Assembly (NCBI GenBank): GCA_903907995.1
Contig: CAIVQH010000060.1
Span: 124,001-188,000, forward strand
From: an uncultured Verrucomicrobiota bacterium
Lineage (GTDB): Bacteria > Verrucomicrobiota > Verrucomicrobiia > Limisphaerales > UBA9464
Reading direction: 5' to 3'
Length of the DNA stretch: 64,000 bases
The notes beneath the pieces were generated by a model. It ran no database searches. It was not told the DNA's origin and was given only the letters and a program-made list of their open reading frames with translations. The position numbers and the translations under genes are program-made. This document shows, piece after piece, positions 8,954 through 19,493 of this stretch (positions are counted from its first letter, which is position 1; the number at the start of each line of letters is the position of its first letter).

Positions 8954-10438
8954 ATGAAGGCGAATTCAGTGGTGGTCGATCCGGCCGAGCCGGTCGGCGA
9001 GCACCTCTACCAGTCGCTGGCATTCCGCCTGGCGGCACTGATCGAGTGCGGCACACTGCGTTCGGGCGACCGCATCCCCTCCGTGCGCCGGGTCAGCCAG
9101 CAGGAAAAGGTGAGCATTGCGACGGCCCTCCAGGCCTATCGGCTGCTGGAGAACCGCGGCCTGATTGAGGCCCGCCCGCAGTCGGGTTATTACGTCCGGC
9201 CCCGCAGCCTTTCGCTGCCGGCGGAACCGGGCATCTCCCGCCCCGTGACCCGCAGCCGGCGGGTGGACATCAATGACCTGGTCATGCGGGTCATGCATTC
9301 GCCGATCATGGAGCAGGCGTCGCTGCGGACGGAGGGCGGCTGGATCAACTTCGGCAGCGCCAGTCCCAACCCCGACCTGCTGCCCACCGCGGCCCTGAAC
9401 CGGTGCCTCAGTTCCGCGGCGCGGCGGCATTCCTCATCGGCGAACCAGTGTCCGTTTCCGCAGGGGGAACTCCAGTTACGCACCCAGATCGCGCGGCGTG
9501 CGATGGAGGCGGGTTGTGCGTTGTCACCGGACGAGATCGTCATCACCGGGGGCTGCCAGGAGGCGATCTATCTCAGCCTGCGGGCCATCACCGTGCCGGG
9601 CGACACGATCGCGATCGAGTCCCCGGCGTATTATGGGTTTCTACAGATCATCCAGACCCTCGGCCTGAAGGCTTGCGAAGTGCCGACCTCACCCCGGGAA
9701 GGCGTCTGCCTTGAGGAGTTGGAAAAGTGCCTCGACAGCTGCCGGGTCAAGGCCTGCCTCTTCGCGCTGAACTACAGCAACCCCCTCGGTAGCTGCATGC
9801 CCGACTGGAAGAAAGCCGCCCTGGTCGAAATGCTCGCAAAGCGTAGCATTCCGCTCATCGAGGACGACGTGTTTGGCGACATCACCTTCGACAAGGAGCG
9901 GCCCAAGGTGGCGAAGGCCTTTGACCGGCAGGGGCTGGTGCTCACCTGCGATTCCTTCGGCAAGACTCTGGCACCGGGTTACCGCATCGGCTGGGTGGCC
10001 CCGGGCCGCTTTTTCGAGCGCGTGCTGGAGCTGAAATTTGTGACTTCCGCCGGCACGACCATGCTGCCTCAGCTCGCCATTGCCGACTTCCTGGCCAATG
10101 GCGGTTACGACCACCATCTCCGGAAAATTCGCCGGGCCTACGCGACGCAATTGCGCCAGTTCGGGCAGGCGGTGGCCAAGTATCTGCCGCCGGGCACCAA
10201 GATCACGCGTCCCAATGGTGGCTGGGTGCTCTGGGTGGAACTCGCCGCGAAAGTGAATGCCCTGGAACTCACAGAACTGGCTCTGGCGGAAAAGATTATG
10301 GTGGCGCCCGGCCCGGTGTTTTCCGCCACGCAGGGGCACCGGAACTTCGTCCGGCTGACCGGCGGGGCACCCTTCGACGAACGGGCCGAAAAAGGCCTGA
10401 TCCGCCTCGGCCAGATCATCGAACGGCTGGCCCGCTAG
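8954..10438 (+). CDS. MocR-type regulator: GntR HTH fused to aminotransferase domain
   Basis: 494 residues from the ATG at 8954 (MKANSVVVDP). An upstream in-frame start would translate through the operator and is unlikely. The N terminus is a GntR winged helix (LYQSLAFRLAALIECG, SGDRIPSVRRVSQQEKVS, AYRLLENRGLIEARPQ). The rest is a fold-type I aminotransferase domain: VITGGCQEAIYLSLRAIT, ESPAYYGFLQII, LNYSNPLGSCMPDWKK, IEDDVFGDITF and the PLP-lysine motif DSFGKTLAPGYRIGW. Such proteins (PdxR, GabR, TauR) use PLP or an amine adduct as signal and often regulate their own promoter and a divergent gene. Here no pyridoxal, GABA or taurine gene is adjacent, so the target pathway is unknown. The 92-bp dyad array just upstream is the obvious candidate operator. 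Confidence 0.92.
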   Translation: MKANSVVVDPAEPVGEHLYQSLAFRLAALIECGTLRSGDRIPSVRRVSQQEKVSIATALQAYRLLENRGLIEARPQSGYYVRPRSLSLPAEPGISRPVTRSRRVDINDLVMRVMHSPIMEQASLRTEGGWINFGSASPNPDLLPTAALNRCLSSAARRHSSSANQCPFPQGELQLRTQIARRAMEAGCALSPDEIVITGGCQEAIYLSLRAITVPGDTIAIESPAYYGFLQIIQTLGLKACEVPTSPREGVCLEELEKCLDSCRVKACLFALNYSNPLGSCMPDWKKAALVEMLAKRSIPLIEDDVFGDITFDKERPKVAKAFDRQGLVLTCDSFGKTLAPGYRIGWVAPGRFFERVLELKFVTSAGTTMLPQLAIADFLANGGYDHHLRKIRRAYATQLRQFGQAVAKYLPPGTKITRPNGGWVLWVELAAKVNALELTELALAEKIMVAPGPVFSATQGHRNFVRLTGGAPFDERAEKGLIRLGQIIERLAR

Positions 10439-10600
10439 ATGGCGGTGGATGGCCGGTGGATAAGTGCCAGTAAAATTGCGTCGCCAGTCACGTTTCGGCC
10501 TTCATGCTGATCGGCCTTACGTTCGCTCCCGTTCTGCCGTCTCCAGTTTTCGGAGAATTCCCCTGAGCTTCACACACTTGTAACGATTCCTGAAATTCAT

Positions 10601-10687
10601 CTTGAAGACACAAGGTATGGTGGTAGTTTGTCTCCCCATCCACAACAGGATGGGTTGCCTGAGAGCTCCCAAGTTGGTGTTTTCAAG
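10601..10687 (+). promoter_or_regulatory. Structured leader RNA upstream of nrdJ
   Basis: The 353-bp gap before nrdJ contains a closed RNA structure. An 11-bp outer helix pairs CTTGAAGACAC (10601-10611) with GTGTTTTCAAG (10677-10687), with one G-U pair. Inside it a perfect 7-bp hairpin CCCATCC/GGATGGG (10635-10641, 10648-10654) has loop ACAACA, and a purine-rich joint (AAGGTATGGTGG) and GCCTGAGAGC flank it. The start codon is 105 bases downstream. I see no B12-box of an adenosylcobalamin riboswitch. I recall a published comparative-genomics motif named after nrdJ but cannot confirm a match here. Confidence 0.5.
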
Positions 10688-10791
10688 CCATTATTTGAAA
10701 TTTTTGGTCCACCCAGTCAGCCGAATCCGCCCCGATACGTGCCCGTCGAAGTGAGTCCGCCGCAGTTTAAACGCCCAAACTTAACCAAGCC

Positions 10792-13908
<3,117 letters not shown>

Positions 13909-13938
13909 GTCTTTTGTTGTGAGCTGAAACTAACGCAG

Positions 13939-13970
13939 AAGGCCGGGCCGCAAGGTCCGGCCTTTCTGTT
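13939..13970 (+). terminator. Rho-independent terminator of nrdJ
   Basis: An 11-bp stem AAGGCCGGGCC/GGTCCGGCCTT with a GCAA tetraloop (13950-13953) and a following TTCTGTT tract starts 31 bases after the nrdJ stop. Confidence 0.85.
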
Positions 13971-14008
13971 GGCAGGGGAAAGGCTGGATGGGGTGCGCGA
14001 CCGGTCTT

Positions 14009-14037
14009 GCTTTACCTGAACGTTGAACGTTCAAAGC
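14009..14037. repeat. GAACGTT-type palindromic repeat
   Basis: Short palindrome built of GAACGTT/AACGTTC units flanked by GCTTT/AAAGC. A longer relative (CTTTGAACGTTCAACG...) is at 40369-40412. Intergenic dispersed repeat of unknown role. Confidence 0.5.
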
Positions 14038-14126
14038 AACCTCGCCGGCTTCACTCGCCTCATGCGATTCGCCTCCACCCGTCGTCTAGTCACCGTTGGT
14101 GAGGGGGAAATTAACCCAAGGCGCTG

Positions 14127-14226
14127 GTAGCAGCCGAGGTGACGAGGCTCCATTTATATCTTCCTGTGAAGCGGCCGAAATGAAGGGAAAAGGAAGAAAT
14201 TGGAGACTCCTTACGTCGTCTCGTGC
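14127..14226. repeat. REP-like element, GTAGCAGCCG family, inverted pair
   Basis: One unit GTAGCAGCCGAGGTGACGAG (continuing to 14153) is followed by a diverged inverted unit at about 14202-14226 (GGAGACTCCTTACGTCG). The same unit occurs at 56563-56589 with an inverted partner at 56604-56627, and singly at 20813-20838. Unit-spacer-inverted-unit organisation resembles REPIN/BIME elements. Confidence 0.65.
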
Positions 14227-14273
14227 AAACCGTCCAAGCGGATGACGGCGACTGGCCGCTCACGCTTGAGCTT

Positions 14274-14648
14274 TCAGCTTGCGGTGTCGTGAGGGCGAAA
14301 TCGGACGCGCCACGATTCCACAATGGCGAGGCGTCCTGCGAGCTTGCCCAGCAGTTCAGTCCTGACGACAAAGCACTGCAAGGTGCCATTGACCTGTGAA
14401 GCCACGGCGTCATCCGGCAATGCCAACACGATAATGCCCGGAAAGCCCGACGGCGGATAATTGCGGATGTCGGCGAAGTCGAAATCGCGGGTAACCATGA
14501 TCTGCTGACTGGCTTTCGCACGAGCGGCAACGACCGCATCAGTTGCACCCGGCGGCAAAACTACGCAGACTTCCTCCACCTCATGCCCCAATTCGCGTAA
14601 CAGCGTCGCCGCCGAACGGGGCATATTTGCATCGAGCAGGAATCTCAT
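14274..14648 (-). CDS. DUF5615 PIN-like protein, probable toxin
   Basis: 124 residues starting MRFLLDANMPRSAATLLREL. The early LLDANMP with its acidic residue, the middle VTRDFDFADIRNYPP and the strand GIIVLALPD are characteristic of DUF5615, a small PIN-like nuclease family usually paired with a DUF433 antitoxin. Its ATG overlaps the stop codon of the DUF433 gene (TAATG), so translation is probably coupled. Likely an mRNA- or tRNA-cleaving toxin acting in the cytoplasm; the activity is inferred from family and pairing. The 3' flank holds a REP-like repeat. Confidence 0.85.
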   Translation of the reverse strand: MRFLLDANMPRSAATLLRELGHEVEEVCVVLPPGATDAVVAARAKASQQIMVTRDFDFADIRNYPPSGFPGIIVLALPDDAVASQVNGTLQCFVVRTELLGKLAGRLAIVESWRVRFRPHDTAS

Positions 14649-14872
14649 TACGCGGCAGCCAGGGGGTGATGCTCCTCCTGATCCACCAGTTCACCGGCAA
14701 ATTTGAGCGCCGAACCGATTTGAGCGCGGGTCAGCCCGTATTCGTGCTCCACCTCCTCAAAGCTCATGCCGCCGGCCAGGCTGCCCACGATGAGAGATAC
14801 CGGCATGCGCGTGCCGCGAATCACCGGTTTGCCGTGGCAAATCTTGGGGTCAATGACGATTTGATCGTTCAC
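14648..14872 (-). CDS. DUF433 antitoxin-like protein
   Basis: 74 residues from a GTG at 14872 (VNDQIVIDPKICHGKPVIRG). This start places the DUF433 signature at the N terminus, where it belongs; longer frames run into low-quality upstream sequence. The segment RGTRMPVSLIVGSLAGGMSF followed by FEEVEHEYGLTRAQIGSALK is a typical DUF433 winged-helix DNA-binding fold. Partner of the DUF5615 gene, with which it overlaps by one base. It probably represses its own promoter and neutralises the toxin, as inferred for such pairs. Confidence 0.85.
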   Translation of the reverse strand: MNDQIVIDPKICHGKPVIRGTRMPVSLIVGSLAGGMSFEEVEHEYGLTRAQIGSALKFAGELVDQEEHHPLAAA

Positions 14873-15061
14873 AGGCTGAAGCTTAGCGCCGATTGCGAAA
14901 TTTACCAGCCGACTGTTCTTGCTCCGAGCTCCGCGTTCCCCGCTCCGCGCTGGATTGCTCCTGACTCCGCGCGCAAGCGCCTCCTGTCTCCTGTCTCCTT
15001 CAGTTCCGGCAACTTTCCGTCTCGCGTTTACCCCGGCCGCATGGTTCAACCAGTCCCGGCG

Positions 15062-15138
15062 GCACCGGTAGCGCAATTGGATAGCGCATCTGACTTCGGA
15101 TCAGACGGTTGCAGGTTCGAGTCCTGCCCGGTGCACCA
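15062..15138 (+). tRNA. tRNA-Arg (anticodon TCG)
   Basis: Full cloverleaf: acceptor GCACCGG/CCGGTGC, D stem GCGC/GCGC, anticodon stem TCTGA/TCAGA around loop CTTCGGA (anticodon TCG, reads CGA), T arm GCAGG-TTCGAGT-CCTGC, discriminator A and an encoded CCA. It borders the AT-rich accessory island to its right, a usual integration site, but I find no repeated copy of its 3' end. Confidence 0.96.
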
Positions 15139-15158
15139 GTTCAGACTTCGATCCCACA

Positions 15159-15809
15159 ATGGTACCCTCCGTATCGGCCAAGGTTGCGACCCAGGTGTGC
15201 CTCGGATTCCGTGCGCTCAAAGGTGGCGCTGTGGCTGTGGGCGTCGCCATCGAATGCGGCGAGCCGCGCGTTGTCCTCTCTACCTTTCTCGCCACCGGTG
15301 TCGATGGTGACCGCCACTCACTCGAACCCTACGCCGTTGCCGCCGAATTGAAGAGTGATCCGCAAGGCCGGGCTTCGGCCGAAGCGGTGGCTATCGTCAC
15401 CGAGGGACGCAAACGTCAAGACCAACTGGGAGCGAAGGGCCTGCACGCCATTGTTCGAACCCTTGAGGAAGCGGGCTGCAAACCGGTCGTTGCCGCACTG
15501 CTCGTCAATCGCGCTGGCTGGGTCACCGACCTGCTGGAATACAGTACCGCCTGGCCGGAGCATGTGCCCGTCGCCGAAGGACTCGCCGTGCGCGACGCCC
15601 TTCGGTTCGCATTGAAGGAATGCCGCCTCAAAGCCATCGACCTGGACGAGAAATCCCTTCCTGAACTCGCGGCGAAAACGCTCGATAGGTCGTCCATGGA
15701 GATCGACGTATGCCTGAAGGCGTTAGGCGCGACGGTCGGCAAACCTTGGCGGAAAGAGCAGAAGCTAGCGTGCATGGCTGCGTGGTCCACATTGAAGACG
15801 AAGGGCTGA
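15159..15809 (+). CDS. Hypothetical protein, unrecognised family
   Basis: 216 residues beginning MVPSVSAKVATQVCLGFRAL directly after tRNA-Arg. The order of segments (GGAVAVGVAIECGEPRVVLS, then DRHSLEPYAVAAE, ACKPVVAALLVNRAGW-like strand, then VAEGLAVRDALRFALKECRL and a C-terminal helix with KPWRKEQKLACMAAW) suggests an alternating alpha/beta, RNase H- or RuvX-like fold, but the acidic catalytic residues are not convincingly placed. Base composition is like the chromosome, unlike the island behind it. It may be a core gene next to the tRNA or cargo at the island edge. I cannot assign a function. Confidence 0.65.
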   Translation: MVPSVSAKVATQVCLGFRALKGGAVAVGVAIECGEPRVVLSTFLATGVDGDRHSLEPYAVAAELKSDPQGRASAEAVAIVTEGRKRQDQLGAKGLHAIVRTLEEAGCKPVVAALLVNRAGWVTDLLEYSTAWPEHVPVAEGLAVRDALRFALKECRLKAIDLDEKSLPELAAKTLDRSSMEIDVCLKALGATVGKPWRKEQKLACMAAWSTLKTKG

Positions 15810-15939
15810 TGCCAGTCTCCCAAACTCTATTCGAAACCCGCTGGCTTGGCGTGCTCTACCACAGACGAAGTGCATCGAGGCTGATGAATGGCAAATGCAG
15901 AAATAGAAGGCGGTGTTTGATATTGTCATGAATATGAAA

Positions 15940-16857
15940 TCAAAGTCTCTTAGAAAGTTGTAGAATACGATTAAAATAGTCTTCAGCCCAGGGTGCGGTG
16001 AAATCCAATTGCGCCAACATTGCTCTCCTAAGCCCGCTTTCGAATGAATCCTTGTCAAAATCCACCCCACTGCAATGTTTGGTAACGACTTCCTTTATTG
16101 CGGTAAAATACCATTTTCCTGGGAATAGATTCTCGCTATTTCCAGTGGCAATAGCAGTTTCAATTATATTTACAATCTTAGCCCAACAACGGTTAAAACC
16201 GTTAACTGTAAAGGCCGAACGTGTGTGTAGGTTCTTTTTGCAAATACTAAATAAATTGCAATCCAAAACAAAATCAGACTTTGAATGCACCGTGGAAAAT
16301 ATACTATATGATTTATCGCATCCAACTCTGTGCATTTTAACAAAGAGGCAAATAATCATCCATTCTTTGAGAAGATTATGCAGACGATTAATTGGGTTTA
16401 AATTACTAAATGCCGCCCTTACGGTTTCCCGTGGTAAGCTGGCAGTTGCCGCCACGCACTTAACAATGTCACATCCGAGAACGAGGTCGTTTTCAATAGA
16501 ATAGTATTCACTGTAGATAATGTGATCACAAACAATTTGCTTACGACAATAATCATCAGCGTCTTTGTCTAAGCAAAATGCAACCAGGGTTTTTTTCCCG
16601 TGAAAATCTGACACCAGCGCGTTTTGCTTCCGAAAATACGAGTGAAGTTCGATCAAGCCTGATTTTCCACCACACTTTGCTACTAAAGAAGCTTGTTGGA
16701 TTGAAATTTGCGTCCTCAATGGATTTGGGAGACGATTAATGATTTCACTCCATAAAAAGGGATCAACAGTCTTTCATTCTATATATATAATAATTCTATT
16801 CGTAGACATCTGCGCGGCGCGCAGCGTTCCTTTGAGACTGTAAGCAGGTCGAGCCAT
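15940..16857 (-). pseudogene. DUF4435 (TOPRIM-like, AriB-like) defence gene interrupted by a TGA
   Basis: Read from the ATG at 16857, which overlaps the ATPase stop (TAATG), or from the ATG at 16809, the frame gives MSTNRIIIYIE, then TGA at 16776-16774, then KTVDPFLWSEIINRL and on without interruption to 15940. The TGA sits exactly where the DUF4435/TOPRIM motif E-G-K has its glycine. Downstream lie KCGGKSGLIEL, the acidic motif LVAFCLDKDADD and a helical C-terminal half. DUF4435 proteins paired with an AAA ATPase form the PARIS anti-phage system (AriB nuclease with AriA). One base change would restore the frame. The surviving downstream frame could start only at a TTG (16719) and would lack the motif glutamate. 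The gene is AT-rich compared with its surroundings. Confidence 0.7.
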
Positions 16858-17885
16858 TAGAGTTTAAAAATCTGAGAATTTTCTGCTTGAGGGCGAGTTG
16901 CTTTCTCTATTTCAATTTCAACACTATTTAAATCGGAAACTACTTTTCGGAACGCAGCATTTGAAGCAATGCGTTTAGCAAATTGAGCCTCAGATCCTAA
17001 ATGAATGTCTGAATGTTTTTGCCGCTTTAGAAATGATGAGACTCTTCGATAAGTGGTTGGAATGTCTGTCGCTGGAATGACACTTTCGGTGGATTCGTTT
17101 GACATGACGTCCTTTAGAATACTTGCTAATCCCGTCTCCGTTGCAAGCCTCACTTGCCCGAGCATGCGACTTGACACGGTATTCCAAAGAGTCTTTATAT
17201 GCGAATTGAATTGTCGCTCTAATGCCGACTCAGATAGTGTCGTTCCCGTATCGTGCTTGCGATTAGCAGCTGCGTCACTGACATATAGACGAGATGTTGG
17301 TAAATAGCCATGCCGCCATCCTGTCCCAGCGCGTTTGCCGCGCGGAGCGTCTGTGGAGTGCCAGTTTCTCTCTACATTTGTCTCAAGGAAAACGGATAGA
17401 AAGTGTTCACTATCCGCATCTGATCTTGCTGTGTCTCGTCGCGCCTTTTTATGGCGGTTAAATACGTAGGTGAATGCTTTTCCGTGATTTAATGAATATA
17501 TGGTAACTTTAGCCTTTTCGAAAACGACATTCTCTAAAATGGAAGAATTCCCTCCCATTGCTGAAGCTAGTATCTTTAGAAGAGATGTCTTGCCGCAGCC
17601 ATTTAAGCCGTAGAATACATTGACGTGCCTGTCTAACGTAAATGATACGGGCTTTGTATGGCCTATTAGACCTTCTATGGAAAATGGCCGGTGTAAGCTG
17701 CTTTCTGTAATTTGCTTTGCCTCTGTTCTATCCCAACCCCAGCGGGGGAGGTTGAGCGATGGCGAGCGTAGCGAGCCGAGCGCAACCGACCCCGCTGGGG
17801 TTGGGAACCGCAAATTTGTCTTCGTAGGTGGGCCCGGAAGGGTTATGTCGGGGTGTTCGTCAAAAAACATCCAACACCAATCCAA
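16857..17885 (-). CDS. AAA/ABC-type ATPase (AriA-like), apparently damaged at both ends
   Basis: The frame spans 342 residues, but the first ~57 are translated from the hairpin element and insertion-sequence flank. Recognisable ATPase begins near FSIEGLIGHTKPVSFTLDRH and has a clear Walker A (YGLNGCGKTSLLKILASAM). The ABC signature, Walker B and switch region that should follow after the helical insert are absent: the protein ends RPQAENSQIFKL right at the overlap with the DUF4435 gene. Most likely lobe 2 has been deleted and the N terminus displaced by mobile DNA. ATPase plus DUF4435 is the PARIS arrangement; other AAA/TOPRIM pairs are possible. A GC-rich stretch of about 50 bases (16810-16857) at the junction looks like a scar. 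Confidence 0.6.
   Translation of the reverse strand: MDWCWMFFDEHPDITLPGPPTKTNLRFPTPAGSVALGSLRSPSLNLPRWGWDRTEAKQITESSLHRPFSIEGLIGHTKPVSFTLDRHVNVFYGLNGCGKTSLLKILASAMGGNSSILENVVFEKAKVTIYSLNHGKAFTYVFNRHKKARRDTARSDADSEHFLSVFLETNVERNWHSTDAPRGKRAGTGWRHGYLPTSRLYVSDAAANRKHDTGTTLSESALERQFNSHIKTLWNTVSSRMLGQVRLATETGLASILKDVMSNESTESVIPATDIPTTYRRVSSFLKRQKHSDIHLGSEAQFAKRIASNAAFRKVVSDLNSVEIEIEKATRPQAENSQIFKL
17731..17806. repeat. 76-bp hairpin element
   Basis: Perfect 17-bp arms TCCCAACCCCAGCGGGG (17731-17747) and its complement (17790-17806), with further nested complementarity inside (GGTTG/CAACC, GCGAGCGTAGCGAGC-like core). GC-rich within AT-rich DNA, it lies between the ATPase remnant and the transposase. 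It looks like a mobile hairpin (MITE or REPIN-like); no second copy is seen in the window. Confidence 0.7.
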
Positions 17886-17887
17886 CC

Positions 17888-19069
17888 ATGGCCCACCCGC
17901 AAGACTCTGACCTGCTCACCACCGTTGTGCAACTGCTCACCGAACAAGGTTCCAGTGGATTTGCCGAGGGCATCCGCCTCCTCGTCAACGAGGCGATGCT
18001 GCGCGAGCGTTCCGCCGCCCTTCGCGCCGAACCCTACGAGCGTGCCGACGCGCGCCTTGGCTATGCCAACGGCTTCAAGAACAAGACCCTCTCCACCCGC
18101 GTCGGCCCCATCGACTTCGACGTCCCCCAGGTCCGCGGCGGTCTCCAGTTCTACCCGTCGGCCCTCGACAAGGGCGTCCGCAGCGAACAGGCCCTCAAGC
18201 TGGCCCTCGCCGAGATGTACGTTCAGGGCGTTTCCACCCGCAAGGTCTCCGCCATCGTCGAGCAACTCTGCGGCTCTTCGGTCAGCTCCACTCAGGTCAG
18301 CGACTGCGCCGCCAAACTGGACTCCGAGCTTTCCCTGTGGCGCGCCCGCCCGCTCGGCTCCACTCCCTACGTCTTTGTCGACGCGCGGTACGAAAAAGTC
18401 CGCCACGGCGGCCACATCATCGATTGCGCCGTCCTCATCGCCATGGGCATCGGAAGCGGGGGCAAGCGCTCGATTCTCGGCGTCAGCGTCGCCCTCAGCG
18501 AGGCCGAGGTCCACTGGCGCACGTTCCTCACCAGCCTGCAACTCCGCGGCCTCACCGGCGTCCAACTCCTCGTCAGCGACGACCATGCCGGCCTCCGGGC
18601 GGCCCGTGCTGCGGTTTTTCCCTCCATCCCCTGGCAACGCTGCCAGTTCCATCTCCAGCAGAACGCCCAGGCTTTTGTGCCCAGATTGGACCAACGCGCC
18701 GCCGTCGCCGAAACCGTGCGCAGCATCTTCGTAAGCTCCGACCTGTCAACCGCCCAACGCCGCCTTAAAGAGGTCGTCGCACTCTACGCCGTTTCCGCCC
18801 CCAAACTCGCCGCCTGGCTCGAAGATAACATCCCTCAAGGACTCACCGTCCTGGCCTTCCCCATCGCCCACCATCGGCGTCTTCGCACCACCAATCCTCT
18901 CGAACGAGTCAACCAGGAGATCAAACGCCGCACCCGTGTCGCCCGCGTCTTTCCCAACGAGGCCTCTCTCCTCAGACTTGTTTCCGCTCTTCTTACTGAA
19001 GTCTCCCAAGACTGGGAAACGGGTAAAATTTACCTCGACATCGCCACGTCCAACTCATCCGCAAATTGA
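17888..19069 (+). CDS. IS256-family (mutator-type) transposase
   Basis: 393 residues from the ATG at 17888 (MAHPQDSDLLTTVVQLLTEQ). The family's order is clear: N-terminal AYLGYANGFKNKTL-like segment (here RLGYANGFKNKTL), DVPQVRGGLQFYPS, then the catalytic region with D in VFVDARYEKVRHG, D in LLVSDDHAGLRAA, the PWQRCQFHLQQNA motif with its C-x2-H, and the glutamate region TTNPLERVNQEIKRRTRVAR followed by FPNEASLLRLVSALL. Full length and apparently intact. It catalyses cut-and-copy movement of the element. GC-rich like the chromosome, inserted into AT-rich DNA next to a defence pair. Confidence 0.93.
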   Translation: MAHPQDSDLLTTVVQLLTEQGSSGFAEGIRLLVNEAMLRERSAALRAEPYERADARLGYANGFKNKTLSTRVGPIDFDVPQVRGGLQFYPSALDKGVRSEQALKLALAEMYVQGVSTRKVSAIVEQLCGSSVSSTQVSDCAAKLDSELSLWRARPLGSTPYVFVDARYEKVRHGGHIIDCAVLIAMGIGSGGKRSILGVSVALSEAEVHWRTFLTSLQLRGLTGVQLLVSDDHAGLRAARAAVFPSIPWQRCQFHLQQNAQAFVPRLDQRAAVAETVRSIFVSSDLSTAQRRLKEVVALYAVSAPKLAAWLEDNIPQGLTVLAFPIAHHRRLRTTNPLERVNQEIKRRTRVARVFPNEASLLRLVSALLTEVSQDWETGKIYLDIATSNSSAN

Positions 19070-19091
19070 TGCCCGCACAAATTACAGAAAG

Positions 19092-19386
19092 AAAATTGCG
19101 CGGCCGGAAAATGATTCAATGTGCGCCATATTTTTAATAGATCACTCAGGCGAAGTTTCCTTATCTGAATGAATATTTCGGCAAATACAAGCAGAAAGAA
19201 ACTCTCAGCGCTTAGAAAGTTCGAAAACAGCTTAACCCTCACGGTGAACTGAATTGCCAAATTGAATGTCTTAGGTGACGTGGTGGTGTGAGACGAGGAG
19301 GGGCAAACCTTTTGCAAGTTCTATCGCAAAAATCTCGAATCTAAAAATCAGATGATTGGCGCGAATTATTATTAGGCTTCGAGAAC
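19092..19386. other. AT-rich island remnant without a gene
   Basis: Right-hand continuation of the AT-rich island after the transposase. Short frames only; a minus-strand frame of 95 codons (19030-19317) ends in a CNLCGHQF zinc-knuckle-like sequence but overlaps the transposase 3' end and has no supported start. I see no intact gene. Confidence 0.5.
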
Positions 19387-19390
19387 TTAA

Positions 19391-19455
19391 GTGAAGATCA
19401 CTTCAGCATCCGTCTTTCGTTTCGCAGAAGGCGGCGAGCAGGGCGGTTGATGAGC
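19391..19455 (-). pseudogene. Remnant copy of the ilvE 3' end
   Basis: GAAGATCACTTCAGCATCCG and the following 45 bases match the end of ilvE at 20849-20911 (GAAGATCACTTCGCCGTCCG, then TCTTTGTCGTCTCGC and GAAGGCGGCGAGCAG) at roughly 80 percent with a small indel. On the minus strand it would encode LLAAF.ET.. and EVIF, as in the ilvE C terminus, but in two frames. It lies just past the ankyrin gene, so ilvE ends flank that gene as direct repeats. Confidence 0.65.
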
Positions 19456-19493
19456 AGCAGCTGGCCTGCCTGGCGGCTTGGGCCGCCCTCGAT

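Larger units (their letters stand above)
17701..19091 (+). mobile_element. IS256-family insertion, boundaries tentative
   Basis: The transposase gene is flanked by an inverted 14-mer, CTTTCTGTAATTTG at 17701-17714 and CAAATTACAGAAAG at 19078-19091, enclosing about 1.39 kb, a typical IS256-family length. The left copy is also in frame with the ATPase remnant and I see no target duplication, so these may not be the true ends. IS256-family inverted repeats are normally longer (about 24 bp or more). Confidence 0.4.

Noticed and set aside
10439-10791. Adenosylcobalamin riboswitch before the B12-dependent reductase
   Set aside because: No B12-box (GCCACTG-like) or kissing-loop arrangement is visible; the leader structure found is different.
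16774-16776. Recoding of TGA (selenocysteine or glycine) in the DUF4435 gene
   Set aside because: No SECIS-like hairpin could be identified downstream, and TGA is used as a normal stop elsewhere in the window; a nonsense mutation is simpler.
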